64,000 nt of DNA from Bacteroidota bacterium (GCA_023429375.1 JAEYVY010000006.1:62001-126000); one strand, 5' to 3'. Positions 25,450 through 34,699 are shown, numbered from the stretch's first letter. Notes: generated by a model not told the origin, from the sequence alone. Translations and numbers: made by a program.

Positions 25450-27242
25450 GGACGCAAGAATTTCGAATAACTCTTTTCTTCGCCGAAAAGCATTGCGGTA
25501 TTGATTAAGGCTAAATGAGAGTAGGCCTGAGGGAAATTTCCTAATTGTGATTTAGTCTCAAAATCGAGGTCTTCACTAAAGAGGCCTAGATGGTTGGCAT
25601 ACGACAGAAGTTGTTCGAATAATATTTCGGCTTCTTTTTTTCTGCCTGTCACATACAAAGCTCTTACCATCCAAAACGTACAAATGGTAAATGCCGAAGA
25701 CGGAATGCCGAAATCATCTTCATTGTTATACCTGTACATAAGTCCATTATGCATTAGTTTGCTATAGATGGCATTTACGGTTTTGACATATCTCGGATCG
25801 GTTGGTTCGATAAATCCGTAGACTTCCATCAATAGCAATGACGAATCAAGTTCGAGGTTGCAGTACGTCTGAGAGAAATATCCCACTTCTTCTTTCCACC
25901 CATTCGTAAGCACATCTTGCCGGATAGCATGGGCTTCCTTCTCCCATTTGTCGGCCAATTCATCTTGATTTAACAAGCGTGCGATGCTTACGGCGCGATC
26001 AAATGTAACCCAACACATAATCTTAGACAGTACGAAATGTTTCTCTTCGCCACGGATTTCCCATATCCCTTTGTCCGGCTTATCCCAATCCTGTCTTACT
26101 GTACGGATTATGTTTTTCACCACCTGAAACATATCTTCAATTTCGGCCAGTGTGCCTTTAAAATAGAGATAGTACTGATAGATTACACTCATCAGATAAC
26201 CGAACGAATCATTTTGTTTCTGGCGATAAGCATCATTACCGATACGTACGGGGCGTGAATTCTTATAGCCGCTCAGATGGGTCAGTTCTGTTTCTGTTAG
26301 GACACGTTCACCGCGTATGCCATACATAATCTGAAATCTGTCTGATTTCGAAATCAATATTTTAGTCAGGAACGATATAAAACGTTCGGCTGCACTTTTG
26401 TGCCCCACATTAATCAGCGTTTCGATAGACATAGATGCATCTCTAAGCCAACAAAAGCGGTAATCCCAATTTCTTACTTCGCCGATTGATTCCGGCAGAC
26501 TCGTTGTCAAAGCTGCCAAAACTGCACCTGTCGGCTGATAAGACATCAGCTTAAGTACCAACATGCTTCGTTCTATCATGGAATTATACCGAGTATATTT
26601 TCTGGAGCGGTTAACCCAGTTTCTCCAGTAAACGCGTGTACGTTGAAACTCCAAATCGACCCGGTCCATATTGATTGGAATTAATTTTTGATTGTACGAC
26701 ACCAAGAAGAACTCATCCTGCGTCAATTCAAATTCTTCACCGGATATAATCTTTTGAAGGTCGAGGCTCGAATACAAAAATACTGTCTCATATTTATCCG
26801 AAACACAATATGACTTAATGTATTCTGTCATGACTTCATGTCTCATCTTGGGGCGAGCATAATCCATAGCCGGCTGGTAATGGATACTGAATCGCGGTTT
26901 GCCCTTCTTCAGCCTGACCATACGATACAGTTCAGGTGGAAGATAATATTCGTAATCAAGCATTTTATATCTGGGCATGAAATCAATCACTTCGAAACTG
27001 CCTTCTTCCGATTCAAACAAAGTAGATAGAATATTGGTATGCTCAATATAGTGTTGAGTTACCATGTATTTGTCATCGACAAGAAAACTAAAAGAGCCTC
27101 CTTTTTCGTTGTCAAGAAGTTTTCCGAAGACGGAAGGGGAGTCAAAGTCGGGAAAACATAGCCAGTCGATACTGCCCTTATTGGAAATCAAAGCGGCAGA
27201 CCTGCAGTTGCCTACAGCTCCAAAGTTAAATTGTTCAATCAT
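25446..27242 (-). CDS. Glycoside hydrolase family 15 (glucoamylase/trehalase-like)
   Basis: Enzyme of 598 aa with the bacterial GH15 layout: an N-terminal beta-domain starting NFGAVGNCRSAALISNKGSIDWLCFPDFDSPSVFG, then an (alpha/alpha)6 barrel. The general-acid/substrate region NWDYRFCWLRDASMSIETL (about residues 269-287) and the late SSAFTICTFWMVRALY-type segment are present. No signal peptide is seen, so it is cytoplasmic. GH15 members of this short form include trehalases as well as glucoamylases. The convergent neighbour that makes trehalose supports trehalase, but this is not proven by sequence. No promoter was found just upstream, so it may be read from topB through the NUDIX gene. Confidence 0.85.
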   Translation of the reverse strand: MIEQFNFGAVGNCRSAALISNKGSIDWLCFPDFDSPSVFGKLLDNEKGGSFSFLVDDKYMVTQHYIEHTNILSTLFESEEGSFEVIDFMPRYKMLDYEYYLPPELYRMVRLKKGKPRFSIHYQPAMDYARPKMRHEVMTEYIKSYCVSDKYETVFLYSSLDLQKIISGEEFELTQDEFFLVSYNQKLIPINMDRVDLEFQRTRVYWRNWVNRSRKYTRYNSMIERSMLVLKLMSYQPTGAVLAALTTSLPESIGEVRNWDYRFCWLRDASMSIETLINVGHKSAAERFISFLTKILISKSDRFQIMYGIRGERVLTETELTHLSGYKNSRPVRIGNDAYRQKQNDSFGYLMSVIYQYYLYFKGTLAEIEDMFQVVKNIIRTVRQDWDKPDKGIWEIRGEEKHFVLSKIMCWVTFDRAVSIARLLNQDELADKWEKEAHAIRQDVLTNGWKEEVGYFSQTYCNLELDSSLLLMEVYGFIEPTDPRYVKTVNAIYSKLMHNGLMYRYNNEDDFGIPSSAFTICTFWMVRALYVTGRKKEAEILFEQLLSYANHLGLFSEDLDFETKSQLGNFPQAYSHLALINTAMLFGEEKSYSKFLRP

Positions 27243-27285
27243 ACCCTAAAGATTAAGACCTTAAAGGGCGAATCTAAACAATAAA

Positions 27286-27789
27286 TTACTCAATGCCAAG
27301 TAATAAGCGTGTAAATTCCGTTTCGAAATTGGGTGTAAACAACTCTTTTCCCAATCCGTTTTTCACTTCATGAATCGTCCAGAATCGCCCACCGTCCAAT
27401 TCTGAAGCGTCCGGGCGTATTTCGCCGGTATAAACAGTCCGGAAAGAATTTACTAATTCTTTTTCTATGGATGATTCAAAAACGTAGGTTGTAATAAATT
27501 CGGGAGTGAAGTCTGTGATACCCAATTCTTCACGAACTTCTCTTTTAAGTGCTGCTTCTACCGTTTCGCCATAATCGATATGCCCGCCAACAGCAGTATC
27601 CCATTTCCCCGGCTGAATATCTTTGTTTATGGACCTTTTTTGCAAATAGATAGCTCCTTGTTCATTAAAAATATGCAGATGAACCACAGGGTGGAGCAGT
27701 TTGCTGCCACTATGACATTCCTGGCGACTGGCTTTGCCGATTGTCTCGCCGGCTTCATTTACGATTGGGAACCATTCCGTCTTTTGCAT
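27286..27789 (-). CDS. NUDIX hydrolase
   Basis: Small (167 aa) pyrophosphohydrolase. The Nudix box is complete: a Gly (GHIDYGE) followed by TVEAALKREVREELGI, that is GX5EX7REXXEEXG, at about residues 69-91. The N-terminal ETIGKASRQECHSGSKLLHP and LHIFNEQGAIYLQKRS stretch resembles the isopentenyl-diphosphate isomerase/YfcD-like branch, so an IDI-like or house-cleaning role is possible. It starts 7 nt after the stop of topB and is probably co-transcribed with it. The substrate is unknown. Confidence 0.9.
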   Translation of the reverse strand: MQKTEWFPIVNEAGETIGKASRQECHSGSKLLHPVVHLHIFNEQGAIYLQKRSINKDIQPGKWDTAVGGHIDYGETVEAALKREVREELGITDFTPEFITTYVFESSIEKELVNSFRTVYTGEIRPDASELDGGRFWTIHEVKNGLGKELFTPNFETEFTRLLLGIE

Positions 27790-27796
27790 GGATGAA

Positions 27797-29848
27797 TTAC
27801 AGCTTTTTGATGATTTCTTTTAGTTGTTCGTCGGTCAATCCTTCGCCATAGGTTGCGTAGTCCAGGCGGAAGGTACAACCGTCTTTATAGGCAGAGCAGC
27901 CGTATGCTGTTTTGCCTCGTAACAGACTTCCTTTCTTGCAAATAGGGCAAACAAGCGCTTGCTTTTCGTTTGTGTTTTCCTTCTTTGCACGAGGTTTGCG
28001 AGGTTTCTTTTCTTTCGTTTTATTCTCTTCTTCCTTGATTGCTTCTTCAATGGTAATGGCTCTGTTGGATTGATCGCACAATACGTGCTGTACAATCTCG
28101 CTTACCATCTGCTTCAGTTCTTCCAGGAAATTACGTGCTTCATATTGTCCTTTTTCAATTTGCCGAAGTTTTTTCTCCCAAAGCCCGGTCAGTTCGGCGC
28201 TCTTTAGCAATTCTTCGTTGATGGTTTCAATCAATTCTTTGCCGGTAGCCGTGGGCAATAGGTTTTTGCGCTCTTTGCGAATATAATTTCGTTTGAAGAG
28301 CGTTTCAATAATTGCTGCACGAGTAGAAGGACGACCTATTCCATTCTCTTTCAATGCATCACGGAGTTCGTCGTTGTCAACCAACTTACCAGCCGTTTCC
28401 ATGGCCCGTAGCAACGTAGCTTCGGTGTAAGGCGCCGGTGGCTTCGTCCACGATTCGCTTAGAACCGGTTCGTGCGGACCACTTTCACCCACTACAAATG
28501 CAGGCAATACGCCGGCATCTTCATCAGTTTCCGGAGCATCCGGATCTTTTTGTTCGGCTCCGAACACAACGCGCCATCCGGGATTGATTATCTGCTTGCC
28601 GCTTACTTTAAAGTCTACCTTGTCAACCTTTCCGAGCACTGTTGTGGTTGAAATATCACAATCCGGATAGAATGCCGCAATAAACCGGCGGGTTACCAGA
28701 TCGTACACTTTGCGTTCGTTCTCATTTAGGTTGCGAGCCGGAACACCGGTAGGAATAATCGCATGGTGGTCGGTGATTTTCGAATTGTCGAACACCTTCT
28801 TGTTTTTCGGTATTTTCGATCCGATCAATGTCCCGGTGAGCTCTTCATAGCCTTCCAACCCTTTTAGGATAGTGGGGACTTTGGGGTAGATATCATCACT
28901 CAGATAGGTGGTATCTACACGCGGATAGGTGGTTACCTTCTTTTCGTAAAGTGATTGAATAAGTTTGAGCGTATCTTCAGCAGTAAAAGCATATTTCTTA
29001 TTACATTCTACCTGCAGCGAAGTCAGGTCGAACAAGCGTGGCGCACCTTCTTTCCCTTTCTTTTGAGAAACATCGGTAACCGTGAAATCGGCTTCAGCTG
29101 CGATTTTTAGGAATGATTCACCTTCTTCTTTATTTAGAAATTTCCCTTTGGTAGCTGAGAATTTCGTGTTCCGATAAATCGTCTTCAATTCCCAGAAGGG
29201 TTCAGGCTTAAAATTATCTATTTCTTTTTGGCGGTTGACTATCAATGCCAAGGTAGGAGTCTGCACACGACCGATAGAAAGCACCTGTTTGTTTTGTCCG
29301 TATTTCAAAGTGTACAGTCGAGTTGCATTCATCCCCAGCAGCCAATCACCTATAGCGCGTGATAGGCCTGCTTCATATAAAGGCGTAAATTCCGATTGAT
29401 CTTTCAATTTGGAGAATCCCTCCCGAATGGCATCTTCCGTTAGAGAAGAAATCCATAAACGATAGACCGGACATTTGCAACCGGCCTTTTGCATCACCCA
29501 GCGTTGAATCAACTCACCTTCTTGCCCGGCATCACCGCAGTTGATGACCATTTCAGCGTCTTTGATCAGGCTTTCGATAACATTGAACTGTTCGATGTAA
29601 GAAGGACTGTCGATAAGTTTAATACCGAAGCGCGGAGGGATCATGGGCAAGGAAGTCAGACTCCATTGGCGCCATCCGGGCGTATATTCGTGCGGCTCTT
29701 TGAGCGTACATAAATGTCCAAAAGTCCACGTCACCTGATAGCCGTTACCTTCCAAATAACCGTTTCGTCTTGTCTTTGCACCAAGAATATCAGCTATTTC
29801 ACGTGCCACACTGGGCTTTTCGGCAATACATACTTTCATCTTATCCAA
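27797..29848 (-). CDS. topB: DNA topoisomerase III (type IA)
   Basis: Type IA topoisomerase of 683 aa that decatenates or relaxes DNA through a 5'-phosphotyrosine link. It has the Toprim domain at the N-terminus (VCIAEKPSVAREIADILGA and NCGDAGQEGELIQRW), the active-site Tyr in TTYPRVDTTYLSDD near residue 311, and SIGRVQTPTLALI. The C-terminus has a Lys/Glu-rich linker and one zinc-ribbon-like module (CPICKKGSLL ... GCSAYKDGCTF, last 45 residues). The ATG at 29848 is 25 nt from a -7 box; a second Met at codon 4 is an alternative start. It is a chromosomal-type TopB with no conjugative genes nearby. Confidence 0.94.
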   Translation of the reverse strand: MDKMKVCIAEKPSVAREIADILGAKTRRNGYLEGNGYQVTWTFGHLCTLKEPHEYTPGWRQWSLTSLPMIPPRFGIKLIDSPSYIEQFNVIESLIKDAEMVINCGDAGQEGELIQRWVMQKAGCKCPVYRLWISSLTEDAIREGFSKLKDQSEFTPLYEAGLSRAIGDWLLGMNATRLYTLKYGQNKQVLSIGRVQTPTLALIVNRQKEIDNFKPEPFWELKTIYRNTKFSATKGKFLNKEEGESFLKIAAEADFTVTDVSQKKGKEGAPRLFDLTSLQVECNKKYAFTAEDTLKLIQSLYEKKVTTYPRVDTTYLSDDIYPKVPTILKGLEGYEELTGTLIGSKIPKNKKVFDNSKITDHHAIIPTGVPARNLNENERKVYDLVTRRFIAAFYPDCDISTTTVLGKVDKVDFKVSGKQIINPGWRVVFGAEQKDPDAPETDEDAGVLPAFVVGESGPHEPVLSESWTKPPAPYTEATLLRAMETAGKLVDNDELRDALKENGIGRPSTRAAIIETLFKRNYIRKERKNLLPTATGKELIETINEELLKSAELTGLWEKKLRQIEKGQYEARNFLEELKQMVSEIVQHVLCDQSNRAITIEEAIKEEENKTKEKKPRKPRAKKENTNEKQALVCPICKKGSLLRGKTAYGCSAYKDGCTFRLDYATYGEGLTDEQLKEIIKKL

Positions 29849-29872
29849 ATAGACATTCCATTAATCAGCCAG

Positions 29873-29880
29873 CAAAAGTA
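29873..29880 (-). promoter_or_regulatory. -7 promoter box for topB
   Basis: On the minus strand TACTTTTG fits TAnnTTTG. The leader is about 20 nt. Confidence 0.45.
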
Positions 29881-29904
29881 AGACTTCCACGTGTGAAGTC
29901 AAAA

Positions 29905-31593
29905 CTACCAGACAAAATTACGTGTATAAACATTTTTGTTGCCGCAAGCATCCGTAACGGTAAAGGTCAGTTCGTGAGCGCCTTTCGGCAATCGTTCGGC
30001 ATCAAATTTATAGGTTACCAACCCCTTTTTCCCGTCAAACTCAAATAGCGCATAAGCACCGTCTATTTCTCCCCGGTAGGTATCAATACCACTGAACCGG
30101 TCTGAAATACGAAGTGTAATACATTTTTTTTGCACCCATTTGTCCGGATCAATCGGTGTAATAACCGGAGGAACCGTATCGGCATCTATCGAATAGGTAG
30201 CCAGTTCACGAATATCGGCTTGCATCCATCCATCCTTGTACGCACCCCCGATCCAGTAAGTACGCCCTTTATGAATCCTAACAATACCGTATTGCTGTTT
30301 GTTGGCCAGCGTGTCATTTTGAATGCGGATTGATAGGTTTGCCTGTTTGTGCAAAGGAACAGCCTCTTCGTGAAGCGTATGAATACCAGCCAATGCGGTT
30401 GAATCTTCCTTATAACTGTAGCACAGCTTTAAATCAGAATAGAGATTGCCACGAGGGATAGTTAACCGCATACCTTTGGCTCCGAATCGATTATCACCTG
30501 TCCAGTTAAACTCAGCCGAACTTATCACTTCGGGCATTTCCTGCTTCTTACCTTCCACTTTGAAAGCCAGCATCGTTGTATTACCATATATATCAGATAA
30601 TAGATAAGACAAAAGGTAAGTTCGCTCTTCATCAATAGTGATAATACCTCGATTCTTTCCTTCAATAAAACGAAGCTTATTGCCCGGCTCAATAAAGCTT
30701 TTCATATAAAACGAACCGCTTTTTCGCCATTCGGCATAGTCGGTATAGCTATTCAAGTAGCGAGTTTCGTCGAATGAATATTGATCAATATGACTGCGAA
30801 ACGCAACCACACTATCTACCATAAGTGTCACTTCCTTAACGCCATAAATATTTGACGTTCCGTCCATATAATCATAGGCACGAATACCAAAAATAATCTC
30901 TCCCCAGGCTTCAATCTTGTCGCTGACAACCGGTTGATTTGAATTTTTTGGTGTTTTAAGTTTTAAAGACTTAGGAATACTACTTCCGTTTACAACTCCT
31001 CTACCTTCGACAGGATAAACCTTAAGTCCGGTTATTTTAGGTGGGCGCGTATCCTTTATCTGGTCTTTATAGTACAAAAGAGGGTCTATCACTTCTTCTG
31101 TCTGTGTATCGCGCACTTCGAAATGCAAATGCGGACCTCCGGAACTTCCCGAGTTACCTCCATAGCCGATAATCTCACCCTGTTTGAACGAAAAAAGAAG
31201 TGAATCAGGTTCGAGGTTTACTGTGTAGCTTTCGCGCATATATTGTTGTTCCTTGACATATTGAGCCATCGGTTTGATGAATTTCTGCAGGTGGGCATAA
31301 ACCGTAGTTGTTCCATCCGGATGATTCATGTAAAGCACATTTCCGTATCCCCACGGGCTAACACCTATTCTGGAGATATAGCCGTCTTGAACGGCCCTAA
31401 CCGGTTTGCCCTCTACACCCTGTGTCTTGAAATCAATGCCCGAATGAAAATGATTGGCCCTTAATTCACCAAAACTTCCGCTCAATAGAATGGGGAAGTC
31501 GAAAGGGTTGAGCAGCGTTTTCTCTTGCGAAAAAACATTCAAAGGGTATAATAGAGATAGTATATATATAAATGTAGAAGAATACAATTTCAT
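29905..31593 (-). CDS. M23-family (LytM/lysostaphin-type) peptidase, exported
   Basis: Exported zinc endopeptidase predicted to cut peptidoglycan cross-links. I start at the ATG at 31593, which gives a clean signal peptide (MKLYSSTFIYILSLLYPLNV...FSQ) and lies just after the predicted transcript start; an in-frame ATG at 31620 is too close to the -7 box. The M23 domain is N-terminal (about residues 35-160): HFHSGIDFK (HxxxD ligands) and HLHFEVRD (HxH ligands). The rest (about 165-562) is a beta-rich C-terminal extension ending in an Ig-like segment (AHELTFTVTDACGNKNVY). This long form is usual in Bacteroidales. It is a single gene. Confidence 0.9.
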   Translation of the reverse strand: MKLYSSTFIYILSLLYPLNVFSQEKTLLNPFDFPILLSGSFGELRANHFHSGIDFKTQGVEGKPVRAVQDGYISRIGVSPWGYGNVLYMNHPDGTTTVYAHLQKFIKPMAQYVKEQQYMRESYTVNLEPDSLLFSFKQGEIIGYGGNSGSSGGPHLHFEVRDTQTEEVIDPLLYYKDQIKDTRPPKITGLKVYPVEGRGVVNGSSIPKSLKLKTPKNSNQPVVSDKIEAWGEIIFGIRAYDYMDGTSNIYGVKEVTLMVDSVVAFRSHIDQYSFDETRYLNSYTDYAEWRKSGSFYMKSFIEPGNKLRFIEGKNRGIITIDEERTYLLSYLLSDIYGNTTMLAFKVEGKKQEMPEVISSAEFNWTGDNRFGAKGMRLTIPRGNLYSDLKLCYSYKEDSTALAGIHTLHEEAVPLHKQANLSIRIQNDTLANKQQYGIVRIHKGRTYWIGGAYKDGWMQADIRELATYSIDADTVPPVITPIDPDKWVQKKCITLRISDRFSGIDTYRGEIDGAYALFEFDGKKGLVTYKFDAERLPKGAHELTFTVTDACGNKNVYTRNFVW

Positions 31594-31622
31594 GGTCTTA
31601 ATTATGCAAATGATTAGCAAGA

Positions 31623-31630
31623 CAAAGTTA
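31623..31630 (-). promoter_or_regulatory. -7 promoter box for the M23 peptidase gene
   Basis: On the minus strand TAACTTTG fits TAnnTTTG, with a transcript start near 31616. This supports the ATG at 31593 as the start codon. Confidence 0.5.
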
Positions 31631-31668
31631 GTAAAAAGGGAAGGACATTCGGCTTTCTACTTAAAAAT

Positions 31669-31945
31669 TGACATCGAGATGAGTCCGGCTTATAATTAAG
31701 CCTAAAAAAATAGTTCATCCCCGATGTCGTTTGTGTAAGATAAAAGCTTTGAAAATCAATATATTGAACGTTCTAAAAAAACATCTCGAACGTTTTTAAA
31801 AAACATCGGGGTCTTTTTTAAAAACGTTCGAGATGATTATTTTTTTTCATCGAGATGTTTTTTTACCGTTGAATTACAAAGGAAAATTACATACCGATGT
31901 GATGTAAAACAAATGACTTCTCAAAAAATATATTATCCCGATGTT
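31669..31945. repeat. Dispersed palindromic repeat element, copy 3 of 5
   Basis: It contains TTGACATCGAGATGAG (31669), TCATCCCCGATGTCG (31715), TTGAACGTTCTAAAAAAA (31765), CATCTCGAACGTTTTTAAAA (31782), CATCGGGGTCTTTTTT, AACGTTCGAGATGA, CATCGAGATGTTTTTT, and an outer TATCCCGATGTTTTATC (31934). It is the longest and most complex copy and lies between two divergent genes, so it cannot be only a terminator. Confidence 0.85.
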
Positions 31946-31998
31946 TTATCTGCAAAGTATATTTTAGAAAGTAAGCGACTATTATTTATAAAAATCAC

Positions 31999-32006
31999 TA
32001 ACTTTG
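31999..32006 (+). promoter_or_regulatory. -7 promoter box for the hypothetical-gtrA-GT2 operon
   Basis: TAACTTTG fits TAnnTTTG. The transcript start is expected near 32013, about 38 nt before the ATG. Confidence 0.45.
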
Positions 32007-32050
32007 TTACTGGTTCTTGAGGATAAGTTTTTTAATTAAAATGAAGGGTT

Positions 32051-32803
32051 ATGAAAGATAAAGAAGATATTTTCTCAAAATTCCGTGACTCTTTCAGTAA
32101 GATTGATGGTCGTCTTCACATATTGGAGCAACGCGTACCGGTCGAATTACAAATGGAATATTTTAAATATTCCGAGCAGATTCGGAAGGAACGGAGTGAA
32201 TTGTCAGATATTGAATATGACACTTTTATCGATACATTGAACGACGAGGAGACAAGTACGGAATATAAACGTTATGTGCTTTCATCATTGGCGGCATCCC
32301 GGCAGGTAAGGGCTTACAGAGCTTTGGAAAATTATGTAAACCATTCGTCGGAGGATGTGACTGACTGGGCCTATATGGCGCTGATGGAAAGTCGGATATC
32401 GCTAGAGTCAGAATTGTCTGATGAAAAGCAAATCTATATTTCAACCGGCCTTGGCGGAAAAGGAGAGAAGCTTCGATTTTTTATCCTTTTCCCATCAAAA
32501 AGAAATCAAGAGTTCGATAACCTGCAGAGACAAATCATCGAGCGTGAATTTTCCTATTACATGGAACATGAAGATTGCGAAATCGAACGGTTGACGATTC
32601 ATGATGTGTATGTAGATATGGTTGTATTAATACCTGTCAGGCTAAATATCAAGGAGGTGCTTGATAAAATTATAGAAGAATGCAATCTTTATGGTGATTT
32701 TCTTTATGATTCTTATACGATTACAAACGTTAAAGAACTAACTGAAGAAGAGATACGTGATGTTTTGAAAAAGAAATATGGGAATAATCAAACAGGCGAT
32801 TAA
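32051..32803 (+). CDS. Conserved-looking hypothetical protein (250 aa)
   Basis: I do not recognise a characterised family. The protein is acidic and soluble, with no signal peptide or membrane segment. Residues about 50-130 are predominantly helical and read like a HEAT-type pair (LSSLAASRQVRAYRALENYV and DWAYMALMESRISLE). The second half is alternating strand/helix (IYISTGLGGKGEKLRFFILFPS, then DVYVDMVVLIPVRLNIKEVLDKIIEE). It overlaps the next gene (gtrA) by 26 nt, so the two are translationally linked and it probably serves the same envelope-glycan process or is a conserved neighbour. No function is claimed. Confidence 0.8.
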   Translation: MKDKEDIFSKFRDSFSKIDGRLHILEQRVPVELQMEYFKYSEQIRKERSELSDIEYDTFIDTLNDEETSTEYKRYVLSSLAASRQVRAYRALENYVNHSSEDVTDWAYMALMESRISLESELSDEKQIYISTGLGGKGEKLRFFILFPSKRNQEFDNLQRQIIEREFSYYMEHEDCEIERLTIHDVYVDMVVLIPVRLNIKEVLDKIIEECNLYGDFLYDSYTITNVKELTEEEIRDVLKKKYGNNQTGD

Positions 32804-33155
32804 GTACGGCCTAGTAGGTGTGGTGAATACCTTGATAACAGCAGCTGTTATTTGGGTGATGATGAAAATATTCGGAGCTTCCGATGTATTATCGAATATA
32901 ACCGGATATATTGCCGGATTGATAAATAGTTTTATCTGGAATAAGAAATGGACATTTGAAAGCTCGGTAAGCTGGGTTTCAGGAGCTGTTAAGTTTGGTG
33001 TCGTATTTATAGTTTGTTATTTGTTACAACTTGGGGTATTATTATATCTGAACAAGACGTTGACGATAGATCCTTATTACAATCAGCTGATTGCGATGGT
33101 TTTCTATACGGTTATCAATTTTGTGATGAATAAATTCTATACCTTTAAATCATAG
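32778..33155 (+). CDS. GtrA-family membrane protein
   Basis: Inner-membrane protein of 125 aa with four predicted helices, typical of GtrA (IKQAIKYGLVGVVNTLITAAV, then NITGYIAGLINSFIWNKKWTF, and a final YTVINFVMNKFYTF). GtrA-like proteins are thought to flip polyprenyl-phosphate-linked sugars made by a partner glycosyltransferase. That partner is the GT2 gene 6 nt downstream, giving the classic pair. The start overlaps the preceding gene; the ATG at 32778 agrees with the family N-terminus. Confidence 0.9.
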   Translation: MGIIKQAIKYGLVGVVNTLITAAVIWVMMKIFGASDVLSNITGYIAGLINSFIWNKKWTFESSVSWVSGAVKFGVVFIVCYLLQLGVLLYLNKTLTIDPYYNQLIAMVFYTVINFVMNKFYTFKS

Positions 33156-33161
33156 TGCTGA

Positions 33162-34118
33162 ATGAAAAAAGTAGCCGTCATCGTTCCCTGTTATAACGAA
33201 GAGGAAGTTATACTCGAATCGTATAGGAGGACCAAGGAAGTAATCATGAAATTGCCTCTTCCTGCTGAAATTATTTATATCAACGATGGGAGTAGGGACA
33301 ATACCCGGTTCTTGCTAAATGAGATAGCTGCTTCGGACCCACAGGTGAAAGTGCTGCATTTTTCGCGCAACTTTGGTCATCAGCCGGCGGTTACGGCAGG
33401 TATCAATTACTGTGATGCCGATATGGCCATCATAATCGATGCTGATTTGCAAGATCCACCCGAACTGATTCCCGATCTGTTAGCTCTTCAGGAAAAGGAA
33501 GAAGCCAATGTGGTTTACTGTGTAAGGCAATCGCGTGATGGTGAAAGTTTCTTCAAAAAGATTTCAGCCAAATTATTCTATCGGATGCTCAACTACATGA
33601 GCGAAGTGGTGTTTCCACTCGATACGGGCGATTTCCGATTGATAGACCGGAAGGTTATGGATGAATTCGACCGCTTCAAGGAGCATGGAAAATATATCCG
33701 TGGATTAATCAGTTGGGTGGGATTTAAGCAAGTTCCTTTTTATTACGAACGCGAGGCACGATTTGCCGGCCAAACAAAATATCCGTTAAGCAAGATGCTG
33801 AAATTTGCATCTACCGCCATGCTTTATTTTTCTAAGAAACCTTTGCGTTTGGCTTCAAGCCTCGGATTTTTATCCGTCTTTGTGGGACTGTTTCTGGCGT
33901 TATGGTTTACCTTAGGAAAGATTTATGGGTTTAGCAATGCCGAATCAGGATGGACTTCAATTATAACGATAATTACGTTCTTCGGTGGCGTGCAACTGCT
34001 AACCGTAGGCGTGTTAGGTCAATATATAGGTATTTTATTTGACGAGGTCAAAGCACGACCTGAATATATTGTTGACGAAAAAATAAACTTCCCCAAAGAG
34101 GAACAAGAAAAGAAATAA
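33162..34118 (+). CDS. Glycosyltransferase family 2, polyprenyl-phosphate sugar synthase type (GtrB/DPM1-like)
   Basis: Membrane-anchored GT2 enzyme of 318 aa. Residues 1-230 are the GT-A domain: VAVIVPCYNEEEVILES, INDGSRDNT, IIDADLQDPPELIPDLL (DxD-type metal site) and the acceptor/catalytic region FPLDTGDFRLIDRKVMD. Two C-terminal transmembrane helices (about 238-258 and 270-295) follow, as in GtrB/YfdH-type proteins. It likely transfers a sugar from a nucleotide donor to undecaprenyl phosphate for surface-glycan or lipid A modification. It is paired with gtrA upstream and ends at a strong terminator. The sugar is unknown. Confidence 0.92.
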   Translation: MKKVAVIVPCYNEEEVILESYRRTKEVIMKLPLPAEIIYINDGSRDNTRFLLNEIAASDPQVKVLHFSRNFGHQPAVTAGINYCDADMAIIIDADLQDPPELIPDLLALQEKEEANVVYCVRQSRDGESFFKKISAKLFYRMLNYMSEVVFPLDTGDFRLIDRKVMDEFDRFKEHGKYIRGLISWVGFKQVPFYYEREARFAGQTKYPLSKMLKFASTAMLYFSKKPLRLASSLGFLSVFVGLFLALWFTLGKIYGFSNAESGWTSIITIITFFGGVQLLTVGVLGQYIGILFDEVKARPEYIVDEKINFPKEEQEKK

Positions 34119-34137
34119 GAATTAAATAATAGATAAA

Positions 34138-34177
34138 AGAGTCATACAAGCCGTGAGTGCTGTATGACTCTTTTTTT
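34138..34177 (+). terminator. Bidirectional terminator between GT2 and msrA
   Basis: The perfect arms AGAGTCATACA (34138-34148) and TGTATGACTCT (34161-34171) are followed by seven T. The opposite strand has a weaker T-run, so it can also end msrA (stop at 34179). Confidence 0.85.
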
Positions 34178-34178
34178 A

Positions 34179-34679
34179 TTAAAAGATTTTTCTGTAGATA
34201 TGACAATACGGAGTTGATCCGTTTTTGTCGTAATAATGCTGATGATAGTCTTCAGCCGGCCAGAATGTTTCTGCTTTACGTAAAGCAGTGGCAACCTCAA
34301 AGCCTTTTTCTTTTAGAATATCCACATATTTTTGTGCCGTTTGATATTCGCTGTCATCCTGATAAAAGATAGCAGAAAGGTATTGACTGCCTATATCAGG
34401 ACCCTGACCGTCTGTCTGCGTGAAATTATGTGTTTCAAAAAACAGACGGACAAGCGCCTCGTAAGTAGTTTGGGTAGGATCGTAAACAACCTCTACCAAT
34501 TCCAAATGGCCTGTCAGTCCGGTTTTAACTTGCGGATAAGATGGCCTGTCAACATGTCCACCCATGAACCCTGCACGCGTAGATAGAACTCCCGGTGCTT
34601 TATCAAAATAATATTGCGTACCCCAGAAACATCCGGAAGCAAAATACGCCGTCGCAGTTTGATTTATTTGAGATGTCAT
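34179..34679 (-). CDS. msrA: Peptide-methionine (S)-S-oxide reductase A
   Basis: Repairs oxidised methionine (S-sulfoxide) in proteins. The active-site motif GCFWG is at residues 16-20 (Cys17 catalytic). Further family motifs are GHVDRPSYPQVKTGLTGHLELVEV, FFETHNFT and the end AEDYHQHYY. The length of 166 aa is the single-domain form without fused MsrB. There is no signal peptide, so it is cytoplasmic. It is divergent from the uracil-type permease gene, with overlapping promoter boxes between them. Confidence 0.95.
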   Translation of the reverse strand: MTSQINQTATAYFASGCFWGTQYYFDKAPGVLSTRAGFMGGHVDRPSYPQVKTGLTGHLELVEVVYDPTQTTYEALVRLFFETHNFTQTDGQGPDIGSQYLSAIFYQDDSEYQTAQKYVDILKEKGFEVATALRKAETFWPAEDYHQHYYDKNGSTPYCHIYRKIF

Positions 34680-34699
34680 AAAAATTTAAAATTCTATTG

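Noticed and set aside
27797..29848. topB as a marker of an integrative conjugative element
   Set aside because: Neighbours are housekeeping genes and there are no tra, mob or integrase genes, so it is the chromosomal copy.
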